Shown piece by piece: positions 1-8,695 of a stretch of 64,000 nucleotides of DNA. The translations under genes and the position numbers were made by a program. The notes beneath the pieces are model-generated. The model had not been told where the DNA came from, made no database searches, and saw only the letters and a program-made list of their open reading frames with translations. Source of the DNA: Pseudomonas sp. AN-1 (GTDB taxonomy: Bacteria > Pseudomonadota > Gammaproteobacteria > Pseudomonadales > Pseudomonadaceae); the NCBI RefSeq assembly GCF_034057115.1, contig NZ_CP139195.1, positions 1,736,001-1,800,000 of the forward strand. Reading direction: 5' to 3'. Numbering within the stretch: the first letter of the stretch is position 1; every line of letters begins with the position of its first letter.

Positions 1-1289
1 GCCGGCTTGACCGCTTCCTCGTAGGAGACCTGCTTGTCAGTGACATTGGCCTTTTGCAGGACAGTATCCACGACTTGTTCTTCCAGAACAACCGAGCGGA
101 CCTCGTCCAGCTGCTGGGCGTTCTTGTAGTACCAGGCCACCACCTGCTCCGGCTCCTGATAGGCGGACGCCATTTCCTCGATCAGCTCACGGACACGAGC
201 CTCGTCCGGCTTGATCTCGAACTGCTTGACCACCTCGGCGACGATCAGCCCCAGAGCGACACGACGCTTGGCCTGCTCCTCGAAGAGCTCTGCCGGCAGC
301 TGCTGCGGATCGATGCTGCCACCGAACTGCTGGACGGCCTGCACACGCAGACGGTTCACTTCGTTGCCGATCAGCGCCTTCGGCACCTCGACCGGATTGG
401 CTGCCAGCAGCCCCTCCATCACCTGGTTCTTGACCTTGGACTTGATGGCCTGACGCAGTTCGCGCTCCATGTTCTTGCGCACTTCGGCACGGAAGCCGTC
501 GACGCCACCTTCCTTGACGCCGAACAGGGCGAAGAACTCCTCGTTCAGCTCAGGCAGCTTCGGCTCGGCGACCGCGTTGACGGTCACGGAGAACTCGGCG
601 GCCTTGCCGGCCAGGTCGAGGTTCTGGTAGTCCTCGGGGAAGATCACGTTCAGCACGCGCTCTTCACCGGCCTTGGCGCCGACCAGGCCATCCTCGAAGC
701 CCGGGATCATGCGACCGGAGCCCAGCACCAGCAGGGTGCCCTTGGCGCTGCCGCCGGCGAACACTTCGCCGTCGACCTTGCCGACGAAATCGATGTTCAG
801 CTGGTCGCCATTCTGCGCTTCGCGCTCGACCGCCTCGAAGCGGGTGTTCTGCTTGCGCAGGATCTCGAGCATGTTGTCGACATCGGCATCACCCACTTCC
901 GCCTGCAGACGCTCGACGGCGATGGATTCGAAGCCGGCGGCCTGGAACTCGGGGAACACTTCGAAGGTGGCGACGTACTCCAGCGCCTGGCCTTTTTCGA
1001 AGACCTTGGGCTCGACGGACGGCGCACCTGCCGGATTCAGCTTCTCCTGCACCACGGCCTCATAGAAGGTGGCCTGGATCAGGTCGCCCAGCGCTTCCTG
1101 GCGGGCGGAGTCCTCGTAGCGCTGGCGGATGATGCTCATCGGCACCTTGCCGGGACGGAAGCCAGGAATCTTGGCGCGACGGGCGGTCTGCTGCAGACGC
1201 TTGTTGACTTCGGTCTCGATGCGCTCGGCAGGCACACCAACGGTCATGCGACGCTCGAGAGCGGAGGTGGCTTCAACAGAAACTTGCAT
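1..1289 (-). CDS. tig: Trigger factor (ribosome-associated chaperone), C-terminus cut by window edge
   Basis: Trigger factor binds the ribosome exit tunnel, shields nascent chains and has peptidyl-prolyl isomerase activity. The reverse-strand protein starts [14 protein letters not shown], followed by the N-terminal ribosome-binding segment with [10 protein letters not shown] (the GFRxGK docking signature) near residue 45, a central FKBP-like domain ([10 protein letters not shown], about residue 160) and the long helical C-terminal arms. About 429 codons are present against a usual length near 436 aa, so only a few residues lie beyond base 1. The start ATG is at 1287-1289. In many Pseudomonas genomes tig precedes clpP-clpX-lon, which would lie off the left edge. 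No interruption is seen. Confidence 0.97.
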   Translation of the reverse strand, partial: MQVSVEATSALERRMTVGVPAERIETEVNKRLQQTARRAKIPGFRPGKVPMSIIRQRYEDSARQEALGDLIQATFYEAVVQEKLNPAGAPSVEPKVFEKGQALEYVATFEVFPEFQAAGFESIAVERLQAEVGDADVDNMLEILRKQNTRFEAVEREAQNGDQLNIDFVGKVDGEVFAGGSAKGTLLVLGSGRMIPGFEDGLVGAKAGEERVLNVIFPEDYQNLDLAGKAAEFSVTVNAVAEPKLPELNEEFFALFGVKEGGVDGFRAEVRKNMERELRQAIKSKVKNQVMEGLLAANPVEVPKALIGNEVNRLRVQAVQQFGGSIDPQQLPAELFEEQAKRRVALGLIVAEVVKQFEIKPDEARVRELIEEMASAYQEPEQVVAWYYKNAQQLDEVRSVVLEEQVVDTVLQKANVTDKQVSYEEAVKP

Positions 1290-1502
1290 GGATAATCCTC
1301 GTTGCACAGACAAAGCCGGCCCTACCGGCCCCATAAATAGGGCATGCATTCTATTAGGTGATTTCGCAGAAGTCACCCGGTGGCCGACAGAAAAGGCACA
1401 GGGCAAAAGCGTCAGGTGGAGGAATGCCGACCGCGCGGCAGAAGGACTGCCAGCCACGGAACGGAACGGAACCATCGAAAGAGCAGACATCCTGACGAGA
1501 GA

Positions 1503-1587
1503 TGGTGCGGACGGCGAGACTCGAACTCGCACACCTTGCGGCACTGGAACCTAAATCCAGCGTGTCTACCAATTTCACCACGTCCGC
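1503..1587 (-). tRNA. tRNA-Leu (anticodon UAG)
   Basis: The 85-nt reverse-strand cloverleaf starts GCGGACGTGG and ends with an encoded CCA at 1503-1505. The anticodon stem CTGGA/TCCAG encloses the loop TTTAGGT, giving anticodon TAG. The T-arm GTTCGAGTC is intact, and the length fits a class II tRNA with a long variable arm. It is last of three tRNAs transcribed leftward toward tig. Confidence 0.95.
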
Positions 1588-1638
1588 GCGACGGGAGCAG
1601 AAACGAAAACGCCAGGCTAGGCCTGGCGGTTCGGAATA

Positions 1639-1714
1639 TGGGGTGGACGATGGGAATCGAACCCACGACACCAGGAGCCACAATCCTGTGCTCTACCAAC
1701 TGAGCTACGCCCAC
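1639..1714 (-). tRNA. tRNA-His (anticodon GUG)
   Basis: The 76-nt reverse-strand cloverleaf starts GTGGGCGTAGCTC. Anticodon stem CAGGA/TCCTG holds loop TTGTGGC, giving GTG. The T-arm reads GGGTTCGATTCCC. The discriminator base is C, as expected for histidine tRNA, followed by encoded CCA at 1639-1641. It lies between tRNA-Arg and tRNA-Leu, probably on one transcript. Confidence 0.96.
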
Positions 1715-1744
1715 CATATTGCATCACTTACATCAAGCACCGAC

Positions 1745-1821
1745 TGGCGCGCCCGGCAGGACTCGAACCTGCGACCATCCGCTTAGAAGGCGGATGCTCT
1801 ATCCAGCTGAGCTACGGGCGC
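1745..1821 (-). tRNA. tRNA-Arg (anticodon UCU)
   Basis: The 77-nt reverse-strand cloverleaf starts GCGCCCGTAGCTC. Anticodon stem TCCGC/GCGGA encloses CTTCTAA, giving TCT. The T-arm CAGGTTCGAGTCCTG is intact and CCA is encoded at 1745-1747. It is the promoter-proximal tRNA of the Arg-His-Leu cluster. Confidence 0.96.
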
Positions 1822-1945
1822 GTTTGTGGCGGCAACCCTCTAGCCGGATCCGAGGGAAATCTTGCGACTCTCCTCGAGGTGTCTGACCACCGGACCAGCC
1901 ACCAGCTTCGTTTTGCTGAGGGGCTGTGCTTGTTAAGCGAGGCAC

Positions 1946-1974
1946 ATGTTATAGAGACCGCCACCTGTCGTCAA
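1946..1974 (-). promoter_or_regulatory. Sigma-70-type promoter of the tRNA cluster
   Basis: On the reverse strand TTGACG (1969-1974) is followed by TAACAT (1946-1951) at 17-bp spacing, or by the overlapping TATAAC at 15 bp. The bases after the -10 element are GC-rich (TGTGCCTCGC), a discriminator type typical of stable-RNA promoters. It lies about 125 bp upstream of mature tRNA-Arg, so a processed leader is expected. Confidence 0.6.
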
Positions 1975-1981
1975 CGGTTTT

Positions 1982-1997
1982 TTTGAAAATTTTCAAA
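1982..1997. repeat. Perfect 16-bp palindrome between tRNA promoter and folD
   Basis: TTTGAAAATTTTCAAA is its own reverse complement. It sits just upstream of the tRNA -35 element and about 110 bp before folD, in an otherwise GC-rich sequence. It could be a protein-binding or UP-like element; no binding protein is assigned. Confidence 0.5.
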
Positions 1998-2106
1998 CAC
2001 ATAGCTCCACCCGACGGGTTTGGCACACCAGCTGCCTTTGCCCGACCGCCGCCGCGTGCGAGAATACCCCACCTTCTTCACTGACTCTCACGGTTCTCCC
2101 AGCGTC

Positions 2107-2961
2107 ATGACCGCACAACTGATCGACGGCAAAGCCATCGCCGCCCGCCTCCGCCAACAGATCGCCCAGCGCGTAGCCGAGCGCCGCCAGCAAGACCTGC
2201 GCATCCCGGGACTGGCCGTCATCCTGGTCGGCAGCGACCCGGCCTCCCAGGTGTACGTCGCCCACAAGCGCAAGGACTGCGAGGAAGTAGGCTTCATCTC
2301 CCGCGCCTATGATCTGGATGCCAGCACCTCGCAGGAGGATCTGCTGCAGCTGATCGACACGCTGAACGCAGACCCGGCGGTCGATGGCATCCTGGTCCAG
2401 CTGCCGCTGCCGCGCCATCTCGATGCGTCCCAGCTGCTCGAACGCATCCACCCGGACAAGGACGTCGACGGCTTCCATCCGTTCAACATCGGCCGCCTGG
2501 CCCAGCGCATGCCCGTGCTGCAGCCGTGCACGCCGAAAGGCATCATGACCCTGCTGAAGAGCACCGGCGTCGACCTGCACGGCCAGCACGCAGTGGTCGT
2601 CGGCGCCTCCAACATCGTCGGCCGCCCGATGGCTCTCGAGCTGCTGCTGGCCGGCTGCACCACTACCGTGACCCACCGCTTCACTCGCGACCTCGCCAGC
2701 CACGTGCGCCAGGCGGACATCGTGGTGGTCGCTGTCGGCAAGCCGGGCCTGGTCAAGGGCGAATGGATCAAGGAAGGAGCCATCGTCATCGATGTCGGCA
2801 TCAACCGCCTGGTCGATGGCCGTCTGGTCGGCGACGTCGACTTCGAGGCCGCCGCTGCCCGCGCCAGCTGGATCACCCCTGTGCCGGGCGGCGTGGGACC
2901 GATGACCCGCGCCTGCCTGCTGGAGAACACCCTCTACGCCGCGGAGCAACTGCACGACTGA
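2107..2961 (+). CDS. folD: Bifunctional methylenetetrahydrofolate dehydrogenase / methenyltetrahydrofolate cyclohydrolase
   Basis: FolD interconverts 5,10-methylene-THF and 10-formyl-THF in the cytosol, using NADP, for purine and formyl-methionine synthesis. The 284-aa protein has the usual family length. Visible motifs are YVAHK near residues 50-54 (catalytic Tyr and Lys), the PLP segment ([10 protein letters not shown]), PCTPKGIM, the nucleotide-binding [11 protein letters not shown] stretch near 165, and the C-terminal [11 protein letters not shown] signature. I chose the ATG at 2107 because the encoded [12 protein letters not shown] matches the family N-terminus; the upstream in-frame extension does not look like FolD. 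It is a single gene ending in a strong terminator shared with oprF. Confidence 0.97.
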   Translation: MTAQLIDGKAIAARLRQQIAQRVAERRQQDLRIPGLAVILVGSDPASQVYVAHKRKDCEEVGFISRAYDLDASTSQEDLLQLIDTLNADPAVDGILVQLPLPRHLDASQLLERIHPDKDVDGFHPFNIGRLAQRMPVLQPCTPKGIMTLLKSTGVDLHGQHAVVVGASNIVGRPMALELLLAGCTTTVTHRFTRDLASHVRQADIVVVAVGKPGLVKGEWIKEGAIVIDVGINRLVDGRLVGDVDFEAAAARASWITPVPGGVGPMTRACLLENTLYAAEQLHD

Positions 2962-3020
2962 GCCGCGCCGCGCGTGCGTGGCGCCGGGACGCATGCCTCG
3001 CGCCACACATCCCGGAAAAG

Positions 3021-3048
3021 AAAAAACCCGGCCAAGGCCGGGTTTTTT
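3021..3048. terminator. Bidirectional rho-independent terminator (folD / oprF)
   Basis: AAAAAACCCGGCC-AA-GGCCGGGTTTTTT forms a perfect stem with A and T tracts on opposite sides, so it can stop both rightward folD and leftward oprF transcription. Confidence 0.9.
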
Positions 3049-3067
3049 CATGCGCGGTCCGCAGGGA

Positions 3068-4036
3068 TTACTGCTGGACCTGCGCTTCCACTTCCGCTTC
3101 CACGCGACGGTTGATGGCGCGACCGGCATCGGTGGCGTTGTCGGCCACCGGACGGGACTCGCCGTAACCCACGGAGCTCACGCGAGAGGAGGACACGCCA
3201 TACTGGTTGACCAGCACCTCGCGCACGGCAGCGGCGCGACGCTCGGACAGCTTCTGGTTGTAGGCGTCGGTACCCACGGAGTCGGTGTGACCTTCCACGG
3301 TGGTGGAGGTCTGCGGGTACTGGTTCATGAAGTCGGCCAGGTTCTGGATGTCGGCATAGCTTTCCGGCTTGACCTTGGCCTTGTCGAAGTCGAACTTCAC
3401 ATCCAGCTCGACACGCACCACTTCCGGAACCGGTTCGGCGACCGGGGCCGGCTCTTCAGCCACCGGAGCGGCAGCGACCGGAGCCGGTGCCGGGGCGGAG
3501 CCGCCACCGAAGTTCATGCCGACGCCGACGCCGGCCATCCACTCGGAATTGCCCTGATCGATGTTGTGCATGCCGTCGACACCGGCCTTGGCGAACAGGT
3601 TCTCGGTGAAGTAGTACTTCACACCAGCGCCGAGGTTGGCGAAGGTGCTGGTGTCACGACCGCTGCGATCCGGCTGACCGATGCTCTGGTGGGCAGCACC
3701 GGCGGAAACGTAGGGGCGCAGACCCACACCCGGGGTACCGAAGTGGTAGGCCGCATCGAGAGAAGTCAGCTCGCCTTCGATGTTCTTGCTGCCGCTAACC
3801 GCGCCCACACCATCGTAGACGCCATGCGACAGGTTCAGGGAGACATCGTCGGTCAGGAAGTAACCGATACCGGCACCGTAGAGCGCACCCTCATCAAGGC
3901 CGGTCTGAGTATCGGGCTCGTAGTACTTGGCGAACGCGTCCACTTCTACCGCGCCCTGGCCCTGGGCCATTGCGCCAATGGAAGAAGCGGCAATCAGGGA
4001 GCCGATGACTACGCTCAAGGTGTTTTTCAGTTTCAT
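3068..4036 (-). CDS. oprF: Major outer-membrane porin OprF (OmpA family)
   Basis: OprF anchors the outer membrane to peptidoglycan and forms a low-efficiency general porin. The 322-aa precursor has a signal peptide (MKLKNTLSVV... cleaved after GAMA, about residue 24), an N-terminal eight-stranded barrel domain (about 25-175), a Pro/Ala/Glu-rich hinge (APAPAPVAAAPVAEEPAPV, about 180-205) and a C-terminal OmpA peptidoglycan-binding domain with VEGHTDSVGTDAYN and LSERRAAAV. It contains no cysteine, unlike P. aeruginosa OprF, which has four near the hinge, and is about 20-25 residues shorter. It lies just downstream of sigX on the same strand, the arrangement in which SigX contributes to oprF transcription in Pseudomonas. 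Confidence 0.96.
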   Translation of the reverse strand: MKLKNTLSVVIGSLIAASSIGAMAQGQGAVEVDAFAKYYEPDTQTGLDEGALYGAGIGYFLTDDVSLNLSHGVYDGVGAVSGSKNIEGELTSLDAAYHFGTPGVGLRPYVSAGAAHQSIGQPDRSGRDTSTFANLGAGVKYYFTENLFAKAGVDGMHNIDQGNSEWMAGVGVGMNFGGGSAPAPAPVAAAPVAEEPAPVAEPVPEVVRVELDVKFDFDKAKVKPESYADIQNLADFMNQYPQTSTTVEGHTDSVGTDAYNQKLSERRAAAVREVLVNQYGVSSSRVSSVGYGESRPVADNATDAGRAINRRVEAEVEAQVQQ

Positions 4037-4059
4037 CCGTTAAATCCCCAGCAGGAAAA

Positions 4060-4065
4060 ATTATA
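4060..4065 (-). promoter_or_regulatory. Candidate -10 element of oprF
   Basis: A perfect TATAAT on the reverse strand lies 24 bp before the oprF ATG, in the 103-bp sigX-oprF gap. No convincing -35 at 16-18 bp is visible, so an alternative or extended element is possible. A SigX-dependent promoter is expected in the same gap from work on P. aeruginosa, but I cannot place it with confidence. Confidence 0.35.
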
Positions 4066-4139
4066 GCTGCATGATTTCGACAGGCAGCCAAGCGAAAAGT
4101 TTAGCACGACATCAATCCGGTCGAAATTTCTCGCGACAA

Positions 4140-4730
4140 TCACTCTGCGGCAGGATCGGCAAATTTCTCGCGCAGACGATCCAGCGCCCGCTTGTAGCGC
4201 ATCTTGGTGGCACTCAGCCCCATGTGCATGATGTCGGCGATTTCCTGGAACTCCAGCTCGGCGACGAAGCGCAGCACCAGGATTTCCCGGTCGATCGGAT
4301 TGACATGCACCAGCCAGCGGTCCAGCCCACCCCGCTCCTCGGCCTTCGGCGCACGCTCCTCGGAGGCCTCCTCCTGAGGATCGAGGCTGAGCGCATCCAG
4401 CAGGCGGCGCTTGCGGCGCTCCTTGCGGTACTGGGTGATGCACTCGTTGTAGGTGATGCTGTACAGCCAGGTCTTGAACTTCGACTTGCCCTCGAAGTTC
4501 TTCAGGCCGTAGAGAACCTTCAGCATGACCTCCTGGCAGACATCGTCGGCATCCCGCTCGTTGCCCAGGTAGCGCGCACAGACATTGAACAGAGTGCGCT
4601 GGTAGCGGCGCATCAGCTCCTCGTAGGCACGGGTGACGTGGAACAGCTCGCCATGCGCCCGCTGCACCAGCTCCTCGTCGGTGAGCTGGTGCGGGTCGTA
4701 GCGCGGAGACAGGGAGTGGGGCTTGTTCAA
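4140..4730 (-). CDS. sigX: ECF sigma factor SigX
   Basis: SigX is an extracytoplasmic-function sigma factor linked to envelope and fatty-acid homeostasis and to oprF expression. The 196-aa protein carries region 2 (RTLFNVCARYLGNERDADDV and KFKTWLYSITYN, about 45-100) and region 4 (DREILVLRFVAELEFQEIAD then a recognition helix SATKMRYKRAL, about 145-190). The length equals that of P. aeruginosa SigX. The start is a TTG codon at 4728-4730, giving MNKPHSLSPRYDP; the bases before it (GGTCTGCCTCGC) hold no clear Shine-Dalgarno sequence, so translation may be inefficient. No anti-sigma gene is adjacent; cmpX and crfX lie upstream, as in other pseudomonads. Confidence 0.95.
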   Translation of the reverse strand: MNKPHSLSPRYDPHQLTDEELVQRAHGELFHVTRAYEELMRRYQRTLFNVCARYLGNERDADDVCQEVMLKVLYGLKNFEGKSKFKTWLYSITYNECITQYRKERRKRRLLDALSLDPQEEASEERAPKAEERGGLDRWLVHVNPIDREILVLRFVAELEFQEIADIMHMGLSATKMRYKRALDRLREKFADPAAE

Positions 4731-4831
4731 GCGAGGCAGACCGGCCGCGATTCGGAAAAGGCAGCCTGCACGAGACAGATCTGCCGGGATGGTCGCCTAA
4801 TTTAGCAGAAAAGGGCCGGCACCGCCGCGCC

Positions 4832-5656
4832 TCAGCGACTGACGACCCGCCGCGACAGCAGCAGCCGGTTGCACAGCGTGACCAGCTCGCCATCGCCGGT
4901 ATGCAGGATGGTCTTGACCGTGCCGATCTCCTCGATCACCCCTTCGACGTCGCCGACGCGGATCCGCTGCCCCACCTCGTAGAGTTCGCGCAGGTAGATC
5001 CCGGCGATGATCTGTCCGACCACCTCGCGGCTGCCCAAGCCCAGGGCCAGGGCCAGGGCCAGGGCGACCGCCGACAGCACGATGGCGATGACCAGGTTGA
5101 GCAGATCGGTCTTCACCTCGAGCTGACCGATGGCCACCGAGATGCTGATGATGATCACCAGCCCCTGGGCCAGACGCCCCAGGCTGCCGCCGTACTCGAG
5201 CCCCACGCCGTCGGCGGCGCCGCGCACCAGACGCCCGGCCAGCTGAGCCAGCAGCACGCCAGCCAGCAGCACCATGGCGGCGCCGAACACCTTGGGCAGG
5301 TAGAGGGCGAACAGGTCGAGGGTCGCCGAGACCCGCTGCAACCCCAGCGACTCGGCGGCCGAGACGAGGAACACCAGCAGCACGAACCAGTAGACCACCT
5401 TGCCGACCAGGGTCGACACCGCGGCCTGGATGCCGCCGCGGGCCAGCAGCTTGGTCAGCCCCGCGCCTGCCATCAGGCGGTCGAGGCCGAGCTTGGCCAG
5501 CAGCTTGGAGAACAGGGTGTCGAGCAGCTTGGCAACGATGAAGCCGAGCAGCACCACCACCAGCGCGCCGAGCAGATTGGGGATGAAGCCCGCCAGCTTG
5601 CTCCACAGGGTGCTCATCGCACTCAGCAGACTCTGGGTCCAGATATCGAATTCCAT
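4832..5656 (-). CDS. cmpX: Small-conductance mechanosensitive channel-like membrane protein CmpX
   Basis: The 274-aa inner-membrane protein begins MEFDIWTQSLL. It has about five hydrophobic segments (about residues 25-50, 85-105, 115-145, 160-180, 185-210), then an MscS-like beta domain with GLGSREVVGQIIAGIYLRE and the IRVGDVEGVIEEIG stretch. The gene neighbourhood (crfX-cmpX-sigX-oprF) matches P. aeruginosa, where CmpX influences SigX activity and membrane-stress responses. A 101-bp gap separates it from sigX. The 3-bp gap from crfX implies co-transcription. The in-membrane ALALALALGLG repeat is encoded by a GC-rich short repeat (5037-5064) but remains in frame. Confidence 0.92.
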   Translation of the reverse strand: MEFDIWTQSLLSAMSTLWSKLAGFIPNLLGALVVVLLGFIVAKLLDTLFSKLLAKLGLDRLMAGAGLTKLLARGGIQAAVSTLVGKVVYWFVLLVFLVSAAESLGLQRVSATLDLFALYLPKVFGAAMVLLAGVLLAQLAGRLVRGAADGVGLEYGGSLGRLAQGLVIIISISVAIGQLEVKTDLLNLVIAIVLSAVALALALALGLGSREVVGQIIAGIYLRELYEVGQRIRVGDVEGVIEEIGTVKTILHTGDGELVTLCNRLLLSRRVVSR

Positions 5657-5659
5657 GCG

Positions 5660-5908
5660 TCACTCAGCCTTATGCGCCGCACGCGCGGCAGGATGCAGTC
5701 GCCGGGTCGCCGGCACCTTGCGGACCGTGCCACTCTCGAGGCCGATCATCAGTGCCTCGAACCAGTGCCCCAGCAGCTTGAACAGGTCGCCCGCACCGAC
5801 CTGGCGGTTGGCGGCCTTGAGCACGCGATCCAGCCGGGCGCTGTCGGCCGACTCGGCCGGAGCGCCACGCAGCAGGTCGCGCAGTGATTCTTCGAAGGGA
5901 TCGTGCAT
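5660..5908 (-). CDS. crfX: CrfX, small conserved protein of the sigX locus
   Basis: This 82-aa soluble protein of unknown biochemical function begins MHDPFEESLRDLLR and is recognised mainly by its position between cmaX and cmpX. I chose the ATG at 5906-5908 because GGAGG lies about 7 bases upstream; the in-frame GTG at 5920 would place that ribosome site inside the gene. There are no membrane segments. The sequence is rich in Leu and Arg, with an amphipathic middle (LFKLLGHWFEALMIGL). Confidence 0.88.
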   Translation of the reverse strand: MHDPFEESLRDLLRGAPAESADSARLDRVLKAANRQVGAGDLFKLLGHWFEALMIGLESGTVRKVPATRRLHPAARAAHKAE

Positions 5909-5962
5909 ACCGACCTCCACGGTGTCTCAGCACAAGACGTCACAGGCGTGAGCCGGGTCACA

Positions 5963-6961
5963 TCAGAGCCAGCGCATGCGGCGAAACAGCCAGCCCTGGA
6001 ACAGGGCGATGCCAGCCATCAGCAGGCAGACCAGCAGGAAGCCGTAGGGATGCTCGGCGCCGGGCACCCCGCCGACGTTGATGCCGAGCAGGCCCGTGAC
6101 GAAGGTCATCGGCATGAAGAAGCCGGTGATGATGCCGAGCAGATACATGGTGCGGTTCATCCGCTCGGTCACCCGCCGATGCTCGGCCTCCTGCAGCAGG
6201 CTGACCCGCTCGCGCACCAGCTCGAGTTCCTCGAGGTGGCGGGTCAAGCGGTTGTGCAGCTCGTTCCAGTAGGCGGTATCGCTGTCCGCGAACCAGGACA
6301 GCGGGTTGCGCGCCAGCTGGGCATAGATCTCGCGCTGCGGCGCCAGGTAACGGCGCAGGCTGGCAGCCCGCCGCCGCAGGGCCAGCAGCAGATGACGGTC
6401 GGGCACCCCCTTCTCGTTCTGCTCGAGGGTTTCCTCGAGTTCGTCGAGCTGCTCGGCGATGCCCGCGACCAGCACATCCACCCCGTCGGTCAGCGCATGG
6501 GCGAGAAACAGCATGGCCTCCGAGGCCGTCTTCGGCCCGTCGCTGCGCTCGAAGGCGTCGCACAACGCGCCAGCCGCCTTGACCGGCCGCATGCGCAGGG
6601 AGATCACCTGGCGGGCATCGGCATAGATGCGCAGCGCCACCATGTCTTCCGGCGCAGCACCGGGATTGAGATTGACCCCGCGCAGGAACAGCAGCAGGCG
6701 CTCCCCCCCCAGCAGCACCAGGCGCGGGCGCGTCGCCTCTTCCAGCAGCAGGTCGCAGGCGAATTCGCCGAGGCCGCCGGACGCGCGCAGCCAGCGCTGC
6801 GCCGCAGGCACGCTGCGATCCCAGTGCAGCCAGAGGCTTTCCTGGGGGCGCAGATCGAGCACCGTCAGCTCGTTGCGACGGATCCGCTGCGCACCGCCCT
6901 CGCCGTCCAGCACGAAGCCGTAGACCAGCCCGCGCTCGTCGTCACCCTCGAAGGACTGCAT
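5963..6961 (-). CDS. cmaX: CorA/ZntB-family divalent cation transporter (CmaX)
   Basis: This 332-aa inner-membrane transporter belongs to the CorA superfamily. It has a long cytoplasmic N-terminal domain, a coiled stalk helix (about 180-270) and two C-terminal transmembrane helices (about 270-292 and 300-325). The pore-entry motif reads GINVGG rather than CorA GMN, which matches ZntB-type proteins that move Zn2+ rather than Mg2+. Its position next to crfX-cmpX-sigX corresponds to cmaX of P. aeruginosa. The substrate is inferred from the motif only. It is separated by 54 bp from crfX on the same strand and probably belongs to the same expression unit. Confidence 0.9.
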   Translation of the reverse strand: MQSFEGDDERGLVYGFVLDGEGGAQRIRRNELTVLDLRPQESLWLHWDRSVPAAQRWLRASGGLGEFACDLLLEEATRPRLVLLGGERLLLFLRGVNLNPGAAPEDMVALRIYADARQVISLRMRPVKAAGALCDAFERSDGPKTASEAMLFLAHALTDGVDVLVAGIAEQLDELEETLEQNEKGVPDRHLLLALRRRAASLRRYLAPQREIYAQLARNPLSWFADSDTAYWNELHNRLTRHLEELELVRERVSLLQEAEHRRVTERMNRTMYLLGIITGFFMPMTFVTGLLGINVGGVPGAEHPYGFLLVCLLMAGIALFQGWLFRRMRWL

Positions 6962-7023
6962 CGTCTCTCCAGCGGCTGCAGCCGCCAGGCCGGGTCAGCC
7001 CGGGCTGGCGGAGCCCTGCCCGC

Positions 7024-7509
7024 TTATTCGGGCATCTTCAGCTCTTCGTGGGACACGATGATGCCGTTGTTGTCGGCGTAGATGTAGTGGCCCGGGGTGA
7101 AGGTGACGCCACCGAAGGTGACCTCGACGTTGAGGTCGCCGATGCCGCGCTTCTCGGTCTTCATCGGGTGGGCGGCCAGCGCCTGCACGCCGAGATCGGT
7201 CTGTGCGATCACGTCGACATCACGGATGCAGCCGTACACCACGATGCCTTCCCAGCCGTTCTTCGCCGCCTTCTCGGCCAGCATGTCGCCGAGCAGGGCG
7301 CGACGCAGCGAGCCGCCGCCGTCGACCACCAGCACCTTGCCGCGACCATCCTGCTCGACCTGCTCCTTGACCAGCGAGTTGTCCTCGAAGCACTTGATGG
7401 TGACGATCTGGCCACCGAAGGAATCACGGCCGCCGAAGTTGCTGAACATCGGTTCGACCACGTCGACGTAGGGGTAGGCATCGCACAGATCGGGGGTCAC
7501 GTATTGCAT
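7024..7509 (-). CDS. rraA: RraA family protein (RNase E activity regulator / DMK methyltransferase-like fold)
   Basis: This 161-aa cytosolic protein is recognised from [13 protein letters not shown], the [18 protein letters not shown] segment (about 80-100) and YGCIRDVD (about 110-117), all diagnostic of RraA. In E. coli RraA binds RNase E and slows RNA decay; related proteins with the same fold are oxaloacetate decarboxylase/HMG aldolases, and the GD-x20-RD pattern of aldolases (GD near 94, RD near 115) is present here too, so enzyme activity cannot be excluded. It lies downstream of the esterase-like gene, separated by 179 bp. Confidence 0.92.
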   Translation of the reverse strand: MQYVTPDLCDAYPYVDVVEPMFSNFGGRDSFGGQIVTIKCFEDNSLVKEQVEQDGRGKVLVVDGGGSLRRALLGDMLAEKAAKNGWEGIVVYGCIRDVDVIAQTDLGVQALAAHPMKTEKRGIGDLNVEVTFGGVTFTPGHYIYADNNGIIVSHEELKMPE

Positions 7510-7688
7510 GTCAGGTTCCTTGCGTTAGAGATCGACGCCACTGCGACTGCCATCATGGAGCGGCGGCAACCGCGGCAGCGGCGAACAGACAGCATTGATG
7601 GCACAAGCCCTGGCCAGCACAACCTCGCCAGCCCGGACACAGCACCATTCCTGCCGACGATCCTAGCCACAACGGCGCCAGCAGGGAA

Positions 7689-8672
7689 CTAGGCAAACGT
7701 ATGGGATTCCTCGCCCATCGTCTGCGGCAGCTGCCGGTGACGCAGCCAGTGCTCGAGCAGCGGCCAGATCTCGCGCGCGGCATGGCGCCCTGCCAGCAGC
7801 CCGGCATGACCATAGTCCTCGGCGAAACCTTCGGCCCGCCCCAGGCGCAGGTAGGCGCGCCGCGAGGAGCCGAAGCACTCGAGCAACTGCCGGCAGGCCT
7901 GTGCCGGATCGGTGTGATCGCCCGCCCCGGCCAGCGCCAGCACCGGTACCTCCACTGCAGCCAGCGCTGCCGCCCAGTCCTGGCGCCCGTCGGCGAAGCG
8001 ACCGAACGGACCGTACCAGCGCAGGGCGTCGCAGGCGATGCCGGCAGGCTCGTCCTCGGGACCGAGGCCAAGCCAGCCACCGCCCACCTGTTCGCGGCGG
8101 CGCAGCCACAGGCGCGCCCCCCAGCTCAGCGGCGGCAGCTTGAGCGACCAGTGCAGGTGACGGATCTGGCAACCCAGCAACACCAGCGAGGCCACCCGCA
8201 TCGCCGCCAGGTGCGCACCGGCCAGGGCGGCGGCGATGCTCAGGCCGCCCAGCGAGTGGCCCAGCCAGTGCGCCGGTTGCGCGCACTGCTCGTCGACGAA
8301 AGCGGCGATGGCCGGCAGATCGAAGCGCGCGTAATCCGCCACGCGGTTGCTCCGATACAGGCGATTGCGCGGCGACAGACCGTGGCCGCGCATTTCCGCC
8401 AGCCAGACGTCGAAGCCGGCCCGCGCCAGCCAGGCGCCCAGGCCATGGCCATGGGCCGTGTACCAGCAGCGCCGGTTGGCGAAGGCGCCATGCAGCAGCA
8501 CCAGTGGCTCGCCGCGCCGCGCGGCGGCCGCGTGACCGAGACGGGTCAGCGCCAGCGCAACAGAGCCGTCGGGGCTGTTGCCGGGCTTGAGGAGATAGAC
8601 GTCTTCGGTGAGGTCGCCACGCAGCTCGGCGCTGACCAGGGCGACGGGAAAGAGTTTGCTGCTGCTCTGCAT
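7689..8672 (-). CDS. Alpha/beta-hydrolase fold protein (esterase/lipase-like)
   Basis: The 327-aa protein has the oxyanion-hole segment LVLLHGAFANRR (about 58-68), the nucleophile elbow GHSLGG with Ser140, an acid-loop Asp near VLALAGAGDHTDPA and a late His in AEDYGHAGLLAG. No signal peptide or membrane helix is evident, so it is probably cytosolic. In P. aeruginosa a probable esterase gene occupies the same place between ppsA and rraA. The substrate is unknown. Its start lies 71 bp downstream of the ppsA stop, after a terminator, so it has its own transcript or depends on read-through. Confidence 0.8.
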   Translation of the reverse strand: MQSSSKLFPVALVSAELRGDLTEDVYLLKPGNSPDGSVALALTRLGHAAAARRGEPLVLLHGAFANRRCWYTAHGHGLGAWLARAGFDVWLAEMRGHGLSPRNRLYRSNRVADYARFDLPAIAAFVDEQCAQPAHWLGHSLGGLSIAAALAGAHLAAMRVASLVLLGCQIRHLHWSLKLPPLSWGARLWLRRREQVGGGWLGLGPEDEPAGIACDALRWYGPFGRFADGRQDWAAALAAVEVPVLALAGAGDHTDPAQACRQLLECFGSSRRAYLRLGRAEGFAEDYGHAGLLAGRHAAREIWPLLEHWLRHRQLPQTMGEESHTFA

Positions 8673-8695
8673 GCCATTCTTTTTCTGTACGCACG

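Noticed and set aside
1456-1472. Three ACGGA copies between tig and tRNA-Leu as a regulatory repeat
   Set aside because: Too short and without a partner or known motif; probably chance.
5037-5064. Short CAGGGC repeat inside cmpX as a phase-variation tract
   Set aside because: The hexamer repeats keep frame and encode a membrane helix (Ala-Leu); hexamer unit changes would not shift the frame.
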